From a virus: a stretch of 64,000 nt of DNA. The stretch's first letter is position 1, and each line of letters begins with the position of its first letter. Below the pieces are notes generated by a model. The model had not been told where the DNA came from. It worked only from the letters and a program-made list of their open reading frames with translations, and did no database searches. The translations under genes were made by a program, and so were the position numbers. The stretch is from IMG/VR virus record IMGVR_UViG_3300032456_000002, positions 1 to 64,000 of that record; one strand, written 5' to 3'. This document shows positions 33,950-40,719 of the stretch, in pieces.

Positions 33950-34570
33950 AATTATCTCCTTTGTTATTTCTGTAACTTTTTGCGCGGGTGTTGATTTTAT
34001 GGCATCCGCTATCTCGCTTTCGCTCAACTCAGCGCCAATTGAATCTAGAGAAAATAAGGTTCCATCCTCCAGCCCGTCAAGCTTGAACTCAGCACCTTCC
34101 GCCCTCGCTTTTCTAACAGGGGATAAATGATTGTGATAGCGAGAGATTTGGTCAAAACCCTGACCATCTGCACGAGCCATCGTCTCAACCCCATACCCCA
34201 AAGACAACTCATAGGTTTCCCCAGCCTCAATTGAATCAATAGTTTTCCCGTCAAAGACAGCCCCATTAATCCAAAGCCAATCCGAATTCATCCAAGTCGT
34301 ATTGCCCGTACTACCAGCAATGTGAGGTTGAACAGAATCCCGATCTAGAAGCGTTGCAGGATGACCCGGTGTCGTCACGGGTTTGATTTTTAATGATTTG
34401 GCGCTATCTTTCAATACTTTTTCGGAAACATACTCACGGCGAATAGTTCCGTCTGCATTGGCATAGCGCAGCCAACCAACTTTACCCACAGGGGCTGTGA
34501 ACTGAAGAAAGCCTTCCGGTGTCTTCTCCCAATGCTTAATAGTGGCGCGATCGCATCTAAAATCTTGCAT
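33248..34570 (-). CDS. Prohead protease-scaffold fusion (DUF2213-like)
   Basis: 440 residues from the ATG at 34570. Residues 20-150 resemble DUF2213 head-maturation proteases: GFLQFTAPVGKVGWLRYAN, TTPGHPATLLDRDSVQPHI, then DWLWINGAVFDGKTIDSIEA and YELSLGYG with a candidate catalytic His and Ser. Residues 210-440 are helical and heptad-rich (KELGKLRSDSASLTEKLD), ending in a basic tail (EEARKRRADRIATANKK), typical of scaffold. Protease and scaffold in one chain is like lambda C. An internal start with an excellent ribosome-binding site (see 33248-33949) would make scaffold alone, as lambda Nu3. Confidence 0.72.
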   Translation of the reverse strand: MQDFRCDRATIKHWEKTPEGFLQFTAPVGKVGWLRYANADGTIRREYVSEKVLKDSAKSLKIKPVTTPGHPATLLDRDSVQPHIAGSTGNTTWMNSDWLWINGAVFDGKTIDSIEAGETYELSLGYGVETMARADGQGFDQISRYHNHLSPVRKARAEGAEFKLDGLEDGTLFSLDSIGAELSESEIADAIKSTPAQKVTEITKEIIMPFKATLDGIELEFPTMDEAKHVKGIEKELGKLRSDSASLTEKLDSKTVALDEAKSELGTIKATVVTQKTALDEAIATAETTKSEAMDGEAISSLIGDRMKLWSEVLPFIRSDSPDFEPDYTLSPLEIMAEAVKVANPELKDHLDGLDLADSENSGFVKGLYAGLNAKQFSTKSVTRANADSLLETIRSSRLDAATKNPFAKSSYGKGEMQAEKDLEEARKRRADRIATANKK

Positions 34571-34644
34571 TGACACAATCTAGCTAAACTACAATTGAAT
34601 GCAGCACTTATGCCCCTATTAATCCCACCCTCAAAGCACATGCC

Positions 34645-34866
34645 ATGCAGCAACGTCCCCTTCACCCACTCCTTAAAAAAACATTTGGGCAAAAACTTAC
34701 AGCATTAAGGAACGCACGAAACTACACCCAACAGCAAGTAGGCGATCGGATTCATGTCTCCAGGTCGCTAATCAGCAAATGGGAAATAGACGAACAATCA
34801 CCAAACGTTCGCTATGTGCAGGCGTTGGCAAAGTTGTTTGATGTGTCTTTGAGCTATTGGGATTAG
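34645..34866 (+). CDS. XRE/Cro-C1 family regulator, single domain
   Basis: 73 residues. FGQKLTALRNARNYTQQQVG, then SRSLISKWEIDEQSPNVRYV and LAKLFDVSLSYW are a complete Cro/C1 HTH domain with the recognition helix at about residues 38-50. No oligomerisation domain, so Cro-like. It is a single plus-strand gene between the head module and the P63C cassette, followed by a bidirectional terminator. It could be the DNA-binding partner acted on by the antirepressor-like cassettes. Confidence 0.85.
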   Translation: MQQRPLHPLLKKTFGQKLTALRNARNYTQQQVGDRIHVSRSLISKWEIDEQSPNVRYVQALAKLFDVSLSYWD

Positions 34867-34885
34867 TTCTGTGTCTGCACAAACA

Positions 34886-34920
34886 AAAAACCGCTGGGGT
34901 GGGATGCCCTAGCGGTTTTT
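34886..34920. terminator. Bidirectional terminator
   Basis: AAAAACCGCT (34886-34895) pairs with AGCGGTTTTT (34911-34920), extended by GGGG/CCCT inside. It separates the convergent XRE (34645) and P63C (34937) genes. Confidence 0.85.
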
Positions 34921-34936
34921 GTTTTATGGATTGGGG

Positions 34937-35743
34937 TTAAGCTGCGGTTTCGTAATCAAAATCAAAATCCATTTGATCGAAACCTTCGTATCGGTTGATA
35001 GAGTCCTCCCATTCAGTTAGCGATCGCGCTTGCTTCATCAAGACAAACATCGCCTGCACATTTTTCTGCATCCGCTCTTTTGCTTCAGCCGATAGAAACT
35101 GATGCAGCTTATATTTCCTTCTGCCATTGGGTTGAACTGGATTGTCGATATCCATTTGAACTCTCTCAGATGGCTTGACCCAGCGATAAAAGAATTTCCA
35201 GTAGAGTTTTCCATTGCGAATATCAAGCTTGTGCAGTCCTGACAGACGCTCTAGATGAAACTCCAATTCCTTATCAAACATTTCAGACCACGGCTCAGGA
35301 ATAGACAGGAACCGATAATCACGCTCCTGCCTAGCTTCCTTGCTTCTGCTTTCGCCCCAAGCCTGATCACAGCGATCGGCTAGGGAGTCTTGCATCAGTA
35401 GTTTGGTGTATTGCGCAGCGGTGGCATTACCCCATACTGTTTCACAGAACCAAAGAATTGCAACATCTGACAACGAAAGGGTCAAGGCTGTTCTGTATTG
35501 CTTCCCATCATGGAATTTGACGGGGACTGTAACCCAGGTAAAGCCGTTGTCTGTAAGGGTTTGAGCCTTGTCGGGAGTCCTGGACTTCATCGCAGATAAC
35601 TGGCTTCGGTGTTTCCCAATCAGATCCAACGCTTGCGACTGCGAGAACCGATACTCTTTCGACTCTTTCAATCTAATCGAGTCAAGATTCAGCCCGCCCA
35701 ATGGCATCTTCGTACTCGTTCCAAGTAAAATATCTACAGCCAT
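34937..35743 (-). CDS. P63C-domain antirepressor-like protein, copy 1
   Basis: 268 residues. A paralogue of the 51701 gene over its whole length (both contain LDSIRL, ESKEYRFS, GFTWV, VKFHDG and RVQMDIDNPV). Residues 155-250 fit the P63C domain of phage antirepressor-like proteins: MFDKELEFHLERLSGLHK, YWKFFYRW, then GRRKYKLHQFLSAEAKERM. The chain ends DQMDFDFDYETAA, a tail shared with three other cassette proteins. It has its own leader (35744-35836) and terminator. Likely acts on a phage or host regulator; target unknown. Confidence 0.7.
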   Translation of the reverse strand: MAVDILLGTSTKMPLGGLNLDSIRLKESKEYRFSQSQALDLIGKHRSQLSAMKSRTPDKAQTLTDNGFTWVTVPVKFHDGKQYRTALTLSLSDVAILWFCETVWGNATAAQYTKLLMQDSLADRCDQAWGESRSKEARQERDYRFLSIPEPWSEMFDKELEFHLERLSGLHKLDIRNGKLYWKFFYRWVKPSERVQMDIDNPVQPNGRRKYKLHQFLSAEAKERMQKNVQAMFVLMKQARSLTEWEDSINRYEGFDQMDFDFDYETAA

Positions 35744-35836
35744 GAGTCTAAGTCCTGTTTAGGTTTGTGGTCAGCGATCGCTCTTCCTGGAAGAATTGTG
35801 ATCGCGCCCCTAAATATTATCACGCTCTCACTAAAG
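35744..35836 (-). promoter_or_regulatory. Cassette leader of the 34937 gene
   Basis: Minus strand: CTTTAGTGAG (35836-35827), -10 TAATAT (35819-35814), hairpin arms GCGATCAC (35805-35798) and GCGATCGC (35781-35774) with an inner TCTTCC/GGAAGA stem, then TGACCACAAACCTA (35773-35760) and the start codon. The motif side faces the divergent gene at 35857, which may share it. Confidence 0.7.
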
Positions 35837-35856
35837 CATTCAGTTTTTGCCTAAGC

Positions 35857-36051
35857 ATGGAAACACTCGCCCCCATCATTGCCACACTACTAAAAGATGA
35901 CCTAATCACCACGACGGATCAGCTTGATCTTAAGTCTGCACTGATGCCCCTACAGCCCCCAATGGATTTACTGCTATGGGTGATGTGTCGCAATCGTCGG
36001 AAGATGTCGGGGCGATCGTTTGTTGTGGAGTTGTGTCAAAGGCTGGGCTAA
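35857..36051 (+). CDS. Hypothetical protein, 64 residues
   Basis: Starts at 35857, 21 bp after the CTCACTAAAG motif that it shares with the divergent leader. METLAPIIATLLKDDLITTT continues into a helical, Leu-rich middle (PMDLLLWVMCRNRRKMSG) and a basic end. Overlaps the convergent gene at 36048 by 4 bp. It may be a small early regulator, but no family is recognised. Confidence 0.5.
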   Translation: METLAPIIATLLKDDLITTTDQLDLKSALMPLQPPMDLLLWVMCRNRRKMSGRSFVVELCQRLG

Positions 36052-36350
36052 TCAAAAGACATTCTCTCTGTCGGGTTTTGCCATGTTTCATCTTGGCGAA
36101 GGTCTTCAAGGATTCCAGGATCAATGCGACTTGCCTTCACCCTGGTCTGAAGTTTGACTATCTCGCATTGTGCTCTAGACAGTCGATGCTCTAAATCTGC
36201 CAAGCGCCCCAACAGCGGACTAATGGGCTGCACACCCTCCTCTTCCCAGGCTGCACCAATCTTGTGTTCAATCTGCGTCAAGACATATTCTGCTGCTGCC
36301 AGTCTGACTTCTAATTCCCGGCATATCTTTTGAATTTGGCTTGATTCCAT
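36048..36350 (-). CDS. Coiled-coil protein, 100 residues
   Basis: MESSQIQKICRELEVRLAAA followed by EYVLTQIEHKIG and a second heptad segment (RLADLEHRLSRAQCEIVKLQ, about residues 47-66) shows a helical hairpin or coiled coil. It lies immediately downstream of the direct repeat at 36376-36398 and would have been directly next to the 37532 gene before the presumed insertion. Function unknown; possibly a tail-module helper. Confidence 0.55.
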   Translation of the reverse strand: MESSQIQKICRELEVRLAAAEYVLTQIEHKIGAAWEEEGVQPISPLLGRLADLEHRLSRAQCEIVKLQTRVKASRIDPGILEDLRQDETWQNPTERMSFD

Positions 36351-36375
36351 AGAGCCTCGATTGTATATTTGCTAC

Positions 36376-36398
36376 TCAAAATACCATTGGCAGATTAG
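36376..36398. repeat. 23 bp direct repeat, copy 1 (boundary of two-gene insert)
   Basis: A 23 bp sequence beginning TCAAAATACCATTGG is repeated exactly at 37532-37554, where it encodes the last codons (NLPMVF, stop) of the tail-chaperone extension. The two copies bracket 1,133 bp with two genes, as expected of a site duplication by an inserted cassette. Confidence 0.85.
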
Positions 36399-36409
36399 GG
36401 CTTTCGAGC

Positions 36410-37216
36410 CTAACGTCTCATGAATTTATATTTTTTAATCTTGCGATCGTAAATTTTCTCCTGTGTCTGGCTTTCGCTTACAGGATAGTTTTGAATACTG
36501 TTCATTGGGTTTATTCGGCAACCTATTTTATTTGTTCCATTATGGCGCGCTTTTATCCTGAGAGATGCGAATCTAATGTATTTCTTGACCAATGACATCT
36601 CATGATGTTCATCAATATATTCTCCAATAGAACGCCTATAAATGATTGTGAATGCTGCCCTCATCATGCGATCCATTTTTTCGTCTTCAATATCGGCTCT
36701 ATTGTTTTTATGATCGGTTGATATTAGATGAATGTATTTTGAAACGATGGCGAACGCTTCAGCAGGATAAGGATCTGCATTGGGTGGATACTTAGGCTTT
36801 GTTCCTAGCCTCTTTGTTAGCCCTCGCCTACGCGCGCAGCCACAAGAAATAATGCCCCTAGTCTTCTCAACATCGTACCTCTGTCTTTCAATCACGTTGC
36901 CGCAACTGCAAAGCAGTATCCAAAGCGTACCGTGATCAGCCTTTTTGAGCGATCGCTTAATTACTGTGAGTTGTCCAAACACTTCACCATTGCGATCGGG
37001 TAGTCGCTTTTTATAGGTGTTCCCGAACTTGGCGCAACCACAGGACGCAATTAATGACCTGACGAAACCAGAACGCGATCGCTCTATTTCTTTGCCACAA
37101 TCACAAAGACATTTGTAAAGCTGCTTAGAGGTTTTGCCGTCAGGTAATCTGCCTGCTTTCGACAGCACGGTAAGCCTTCCAAACCTTTGTCCGATAGGGC
37201 ATGGCTTAGCTTTCAT
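36410..37216 (-). CDS. Tandem zinc-binding-like protein, probable mobile gene
   Basis: 268 residues. Two similar units of about 60 residues: IGQRFGRLTVLSKAG...CLCDCGKEIERS...ASCGC (residues 7-61) and FGQLTVIKRSL...LCSCGNVIERQ...ISCGC (residues 80-127). Each has a CxCxCG or CSCG plus SCGC set, a likely metal site. From memory such units occur in phage proteins linked to HNH or homing nucleases and bind DNA. The C-terminal half (RRRGLTKRLGTKPKYPPNAD and beyond) is basic, with no visible HNH core. It lies inside the segment bracketed by the exact 23 bp repeat and is likely the mobile component. Confidence 0.6.
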   Translation of the reverse strand: MKAKPCPIGQRFGRLTVLSKAGRLPDGKTSKQLYKCLCDCGKEIERSRSGFVRSLIASCGCAKFGNTYKKRLPDRNGEVFGQLTVIKRSLKKADHGTLWILLCSCGNVIERQRYDVEKTRGIISCGCARRRGLTKRLGTKPKYPPNADPYPAEAFAIVSKYIHLISTDHKNNRADIEDEKMDRMMRAAFTIIYRRSIGEYIDEHHEMSLVKKYIRFASLRIKARHNGTNKIGCRINPMNSIQNYPVSESQTQEKIYDRKIKKYKFMRR

Positions 37217-37535
37217 CTATTGCAAAATATCCTGGAATAGTTGAATCAAAACGCAATCCAAACAAACGGCAGCCACAAGGAAAGAAACTCAGCAATGCTA
37301 TAACTTTCCTGAATACTAAAATGCCTTCTATCGATTTAGGATACAGAAGCCATTCGTCGGCACGACACAAAACATTCAATGGTCGCAAGTCGTCTTTGTC
37401 GTCGTTAACATCCTGAGTTAGCCAGTCGAAATCCTGCTGATTCAGCCCACCCCTCGCAGCGATCGCCTCAATCTCTGCGGGAACACTAGACCTCAAAAAG
37501 CCGACGATCGCTGGGGATTCAAGTATTTCCATCAA
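37206..37535 (-). CDS. Hypothetical protein carried with the 36410 gene
   Basis: 109 residues (MMEILESPAIVGFLRSS). It overlaps the 36410 gene by 11 bp and starts inside the second 23 bp repeat, so it is part of the inserted segment. The chain is acidic in the middle (LTQDVNDDKDDLRPL) and ends with a Cys-rich aromatic piece (SFFPCGCRLFGLRF). No family recognised. Because its start codons lie in the repeat, the gene may borrow translation signals from the host gene. Confidence 0.5.
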   Translation of the reverse strand: MMEILESPAIVGFLRSSVPAEIEAIAARGGLNQQDFDWLTQDVNDDKDDLRPLNVLCRADEWLLYPKSIEGILVFRKVIALLSFFPCGCRLFGLRFDSTIPGYFAIDES

Positions 37536-37554
37536 AATACCATTGGCAGATTAG
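37532..37554. repeat. 23 bp direct repeat, copy 2
   Basis: Exact duplicate of 36376-36398. It covers the stop and last codons of the frameshifted tail-chaperone reading frame, so the insertion left that gene intact by repeating its 3' end. Confidence 0.85.
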
Positions 37555-38502
37555 AAACCGCATAAAAACTATCCATCTTTTTCCGTAACTCCTCTTGTGT
37601 GGGCAGATTCACTTTGCGCTTAACCCTAGCGTCCTCATAGCCCGCCCGCTTCTTGGTTTCACTCAGATACTCTTTACGAGAATCCTTATCACCCCAAGAC
37701 CCCACAGAAATGACCTGGTAGAGTTCAAGCATTTGCCGTGATTGATACTTGGATGCAAACCCTACCTTTGCCTTAAATTCCCATGACGGCAGGGCTAAAG
37801 CTGCTTTGCTACTTAGCCCATACACTATGCCCAGTAGCGGCACATCTTCTAGGATGCAGCGACGGATGTACGCTTCAGCCCTTTCGAGTTCCGATCCACT
37901 GCCGTTTCCTCTGTCACTGGCAGCATGGGCACTATTATCGCCGGATTGTTGCTGAGGTTGCGGCGGTTCGACTTCACATTCTCCGTAATCGCTTCCTGGA
38001 AGTTTTTTTCCTGATCATCCAATGCTGTGCGGATTAGTTGCGAGGTTCGAGCTACCAAAATGGCAATGATAGAATCCTTGCGATCGCCCTCAGCTCTGCC
38101 ATCCAAAGCCCGCTCAATCATCTCGACTAGCTTGCCCTTCTCAAGTTGCGCCATCGCCTCTATGTATTGCACATTGGCATCTAGCAAAGCCCTTGATGCT
38201 CCTATCAACTTCATGGCAATGTTCACGGCTGACTCTGAAGCTTCAGACTGATAAGCCGCCCGTTGGGTAGTGGAGAGCGTTTCGTCGTCTAGCTTGGCGG
38301 TAATGCTTTCCTGTTCTCGCAAAACGGCAGAATAATAATCTTGCAATTCAGCCTGCGCTCTTGCTAGTTTTAATCTGAAATGTTGCGGCAATGATTCAGC
38401 CTCGCAGACACTCAAAGTTTCACCCGCAAACTCTAACTCAATCACATTTTGGGTACGCTCTTCAATCAAGCCGAGCAATTTGTCTAAACTAAAATGAGTC
38501 AT
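37532..38502 (-). CDS. Tail assembly chaperone, -1 frameshift product (GT-like)
   Basis: If ribosomes slip -1 on A AAA AAC at 38008-38002, translation continues as LPGSDYGECEVEPPQPQQ through GNGSGSELERAEAYIRRC and into the frame that ends at 37532, giving about 323 residues. The -1 frame has no stop over this whole stretch and reads like protein: a Pro/Gln linker then a compact domain (LPSWEFKAKVGFASKY, KKRAGYEDARVKRKVNLP). This T-like domain is expected to bind the tail tube protein. Known siphoviruses make the long form in a fixed minority ratio. The C-terminal domain alone could also start at a GTG at 37843. Confidence 0.65.
37849..38502 (-). CDS. Tail assembly chaperone, zero-frame product (G-like)
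   Basis: 217 residues from 38502. THFSLDKLLGLIEERTQNVI then a long helical body; placed between head and tail-tube genes. A slippery A AAA AAC lies at 38008-38002, and the -1 frame is open past the stop of this product, as in the G/GT chaperones of siphoviruses. After the slippery point the zero-frame tail (KNFQEAITENVKSNRRNLSN) is weakly structured. The chaperone coats the tape measure and recruits tail-tube subunits during tail assembly. Confidence 0.65.
   Translation of the reverse strand: MTHFSLDKLLGLIEERTQNVIELEFAGETLSVCEAESLPQHFRLKLARAQAELQDYYSAVLREQESITAKLDDETLSTTQRAAYQSEASESAVNIAMKLIGASRALLDANVQYIEAMAQLEKGKLVEMIERALDGRAEGDRKDSIIAILVARTSQLIRTALDDQEKNFQEAITENVKSNRRNLSNNPAIIVPMLPVTEETAVDRNSKGLKRTSVAAS
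38002..38008 (-). promoter_or_regulatory. -1 ribosomal frameshift site A AAA AAC
   Basis: The minus strand reads CAG GAA AAA AAC TTC; the heptamer A AAA AAC fits X XXY YYZ exactly and is one of the most efficient -1 slippery sequences known. The -1 frame then stays open for 157 codons. Confidence 0.75.
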
Positions 38503-38534
38503 TATTATTCCCTAAGATTCCTTCCCGTACAATT

Positions 38535-38876
38535 ATGGCAAAATTTAGCTTGAACAAGACAGGCTACAACGAACTTAAGAAAACCCTACTAGATAAGCTT
38601 GTTGTGGCAGTGGTAAGGCATGGCGTTCCTGAAGCCCAATCTCATACCCCAATTTGGTCGGAACGGCTCCACAATTCAGCTAGGGCAGAGAATCCAGAGA
38701 TAGGCAGCAATAGAGTATCGGTGGATCTAGTCTTTGGTGGTGTGGCATTACCAGGGGAACTAAAAGAGGTTGGGATTATCAAGGATGTGGATTATGCCTT
38801 GACACAGGAAGTGGAGAAGGGATTTTTGACTAATAATATTGGGGCGATCGGGATGGCTATTGTGGGTGGGCTGTAA
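38535..38876 (+). CDS. Possible head-tail or tail-completion protein
   Basis: 113 residues. SLNKTGYNELKKTLLDKLVVAVVRHG then SHTPIWSERLHNSARAEN and a beta-rich part ending EVGIIKDVDYALTQEVEKG resemble HK97 gp10-like tail-completion proteins, in which a helix is followed by small strands and a conserved Y/W region. Divergent from the tail-chaperone gene and followed by a terminator. Tentative family assignment. Confidence 0.45.
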   Translation: MAKFSLNKTGYNELKKTLLDKLVVAVVRHGVPEAQSHTPIWSERLHNSARAENPEIGSNRVSVDLVFGGVALPGELKEVGIIKDVDYALTQEVEKGFLTNNIGAIGMAIVGGL

Positions 38877-38886
38877 TGAGCGCGTG

Positions 38887-38921
38887 AAAAATCCCTCAAT
38901 ATTCATAACTGAGGGATTTTT
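38887..38921 (+). terminator. Terminator after the 38535 gene
   Basis: AAAAATCCCTCA (38887-38898) pairs with TGAGGGATTTTT (38910-38921), ending in a T tract. Confidence 0.85.
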
Positions 38922-38979
38922 ATATTGCCCCTTGCTGCCAAAGCCAGGACTCGCCCATTGTAATACTCCTCTTGCCAAA

Positions 38980-39198
38980 ATGAAAACTTCCATCACCCAA
39001 TGCTTCGATCGCAATCAATCCATCCTCACTGATGCAGACTGTTGGGAACGAGATCTAGTTGTCGTCGAAGCACCGCATGACTTCAGGCTGCTGAAATGCT
39101 CTGGCTCTGGAGACGATATCGAATGGCTAATGCAAGTTCAGTTGAGCGATCGCCCTGGTGATGTGGCATTCCAATGGACTCGCAGAGACAGGATTTGA
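38980..39198 (+). CDS. Hypothetical protein, 72 residues
   Basis: Start at 38980 (MKTSITQCFDRNQSILTDAD), chosen because the longer frame runs through the preceding terminator. RDLVVVEAPHDFRLLKCSGS then DDIEWLMQVQLSDRPGDVA looks like a small beta-barrel or sandwich. A TAATAC (38961-38966) may be the -10 box. Terminated by the palindrome at 39205. Function unknown. Confidence 0.5.
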   Translation: MKTSITQCFDRNQSILTDADCWERDLVVVEAPHDFRLLKCSGSGDDIEWLMQVQLSDRPGDVAFQWTRRDRI

Positions 39199-39204
39199 CT
39201 CCCC

Positions 39205-39242
39205 AAAACAAAACCCCGATCGCGCGATCGGGGTTTTGTTTT
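39205..39242. terminator. Perfect 18 bp palindromic terminator
   Basis: AAAACAAAACCCCGATCG and CGATCGGGGTTTTGTTTT form a complete palindrome with only CG between the arms. It serves both the 38980 gene and the convergent 39289 gene. Confidence 0.9.
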
Positions 39243-39288
39243 CTAGCGCCACCGCCCTAGTCCGCAGCCGCGCTAATTCATAATAGCT

Positions 39289-39762
39289 CTAACCTTCCAC
39301 CACAGCGGCTTCAGCTTCAGCTTCAGTCAAAGGATTCGCAGGGGAATCTACCACTTCCTCAACCACGCTCTCAACGGCTGGGGGGATCACTACCGGGGTA
39401 GTAACAATTTCAGACACGCTCACAGCGGCAGCGGCGATCGCATCACTCAAGGCTGTAATCTGTGCCAAGTTCTCAGGGGTAGGCTGAAATCCCGCTGTCA
39501 CTAAAGCTTGAAGCTCAGCAATCTTTGCATCCAAAGTAGCAACAGCCGACATAACTTCAGCCTTCTCCTGAGCGATCGCAGAAACCAAACCAGCCACACC
39601 AGCTTCTAGGGTCGAGAGATTCAACATGACTAACTCCTTTAATGTTTGTACTTGACGTTCCAACCGACCAAACCGACGCTCTAACGTTGCCTCGATTGTA
39701 TTCAGTAGCACCTTAGCCACTTCCTCTGAAATGATAGCGATAATCTTGTCAATAATACCCAC
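39289..39762 (-). CDS. Coiled-coil protein with internal start
   Basis: 157 residues from a GTG at 39762. Residues 1-45 (GIIDKIIAIISEEVAKVLLN, LERRFGRLERQVQTLKEL) form a coil; residues 46-110 (LEAGVAGLVSAIAQEKAEVM, LDAKIAELQALV) form a second. An ATG at 39627 has the excellent AAAGGAG site, so a 112-residue short form is likely made as well. The C-terminal 30 residues are acidic (EEVVDSPANPLTEAEAEAAV). Between the tail-completion and NlpC-like genes; structural or chaperone role is inferred. Confidence 0.6.
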   Translation of the reverse strand: MGIIDKIIAIISEEVAKVLLNTIEATLERRFGRLERQVQTLKELVMLNLSTLEAGVAGLVSAIAQEKAEVMSAVATLDAKIAELQALVTAGFQPTPENLAQITALSDAIAAAAVSVSEIVTTPVVIPPAVESVVEEVVDSPANPLTEAEAEAAVVEG

Positions 39763-39973
39763 GGTTTTCGCTCCAGCATTACAAATAGTCTAACGTCATC
39801 ACACCCCTACTAATAAAATAAATCGTTAGTTCCTGCTTTTGAAAACCATGCCTCGCACTTGCACAAAAAGCCCATGACTTCATATCTTCACAGAAGTCAA
39901 ATTGATCGATGAATCGATTAAGGTAGGATCTAAAGACTTTCCTGTTGATGTCACTAAATGAGTTGTTTGTTTT

Positions 39974-40285
39974 ATGCCTATATCAACCCCAGATTCCTTT
40001 CCAGCCCATCGCTATAAATGGGTATTATCAGCATGCATACGGATAGATGAGGACGTATTGCATGTATATTATGAGACTATTGCAAGCTGCAAAGAAGCGT
40101 TAGAGAATCCCTACGAATTAGCGCAACGTGCCAACAATGAAGGCTGTAAAGAAATGTTTTTGTATGTAGTGGGATGTGAGAAACCGCACATCAAACTGGT
40201 GACTGCCAACATTATAACTTTAGGCAGGAAGCTAGGCTTCATTGGGCATCCAAGCAGTCACACCAGCAATCGGAAGGCGGGATAA
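39974..40285 (+). CDS. Hypothetical protein, 103 residues
   Basis: MPISTPDSFPAHRYKWVLSA then a mixed alpha/beta chain (RIDEDVLHVYYETIASCKEA, QRANNEGCKEMFLYVVGCEK). Resembles a small sensor or adaptor fold but no family is recognised. Overlaps the convergent NlpC-like gene by 54 bp, so the last 18 residues are antisense to it; either the stop is late or the overlap is tolerated. Confidence 0.4.
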   Translation: MPISTPDSFPAHRYKWVLSACIRIDEDVLHVYYETIASCKEALENPYELAQRANNEGCKEMFLYVVGCEKPHIKLVTANIITLGRKLGFIGHPSSHTSNRKAG

Positions 40286-40636
40286 TGGAACACAGTGAGC
40301 ATGTGCTGTGCCCATCAAAACGCACCATAGACTGCTGTTGGTATTGATGTTAATAGCGATCGCCGTTCCCAGACAAAACTCTTCACCTTCTGATTCAATT
40401 AATACAATGCTAAAAGGAATAATGCCTTGCTGTTGAATCCCTATCTTTGGGACGATTGACAGCAAGGCATTCTTATGAAAGGAATCCTGAGTGGGATGTA
40501 AATCGTACACCCATTGGGCATTGATGGTAGGTAGGTTGTACTCTGCCCTAATCCAATTGACTAGCGTGAAACAGTCCCATGATTGCCATTGGAAGGGGGT
40601 AGTGGGGAGCGGTTTAGCGAGGATGTGATTAAACAC
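40232..40636 (-). CDS. NlpC/P60-like tail assembly protein
   Basis: 134 residues from a GTG at 40636. FQWQSWDCFTLVNWIRAEYN places a Cys in the WDC context used by phage NlpC/P60-like tail-tip proteins; a possible catalytic His is in GTAHAHCVPL near the end. In phage tails such proteins cut peptidoglycan cross-links at entry or process tail parts. It starts almost at the divergent CTCGC-type motif, so the mRNA may have almost no leader. Confidence 0.55.
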   Translation of the reverse strand: MFNHILAKPLPTTPFQWQSWDCFTLVNWIRAEYNLPTINAQWVYDLHPTQDSFHKNALLSIVPKIGIQQQGIIPFSIVLIESEGEEFCLGTAIAININTNSSLWCVLMGTAHAHCVPLSRLPIAGVTAWMPNEA

Positions 40637-40638
40637 TG

Positions 40639-40719
40639 TTTTAGTGCGAGAGTGGTAAGATTGTGGGAGCGGATCGGTTGACAGCCGATCCTGATCAAAA
40701 CTCTAAAAGGACTAGAATC
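40639..40719 (+). promoter_or_regulatory. Cassette leader of the 40720 gene
   Basis: TTTTAGTGCGAG (40639-40650), -10 TAAGAT (40656-40661), hairpin GGATCGG (40671-40677)/CCGATCC (40685-40691), then CTGATCAAAACTCTA and AAAAGGACTAGAATC before the TTG start. The arms differ in sequence from the HIP1-based leaders but pair perfectly. Confidence 0.65.

Noticed and set aside
37206-37535. Group I intron at the 23 bp repeat
   Set aside because: The segment does not interrupt a gene; it duplicates a gene end, and I see no intron core structure.
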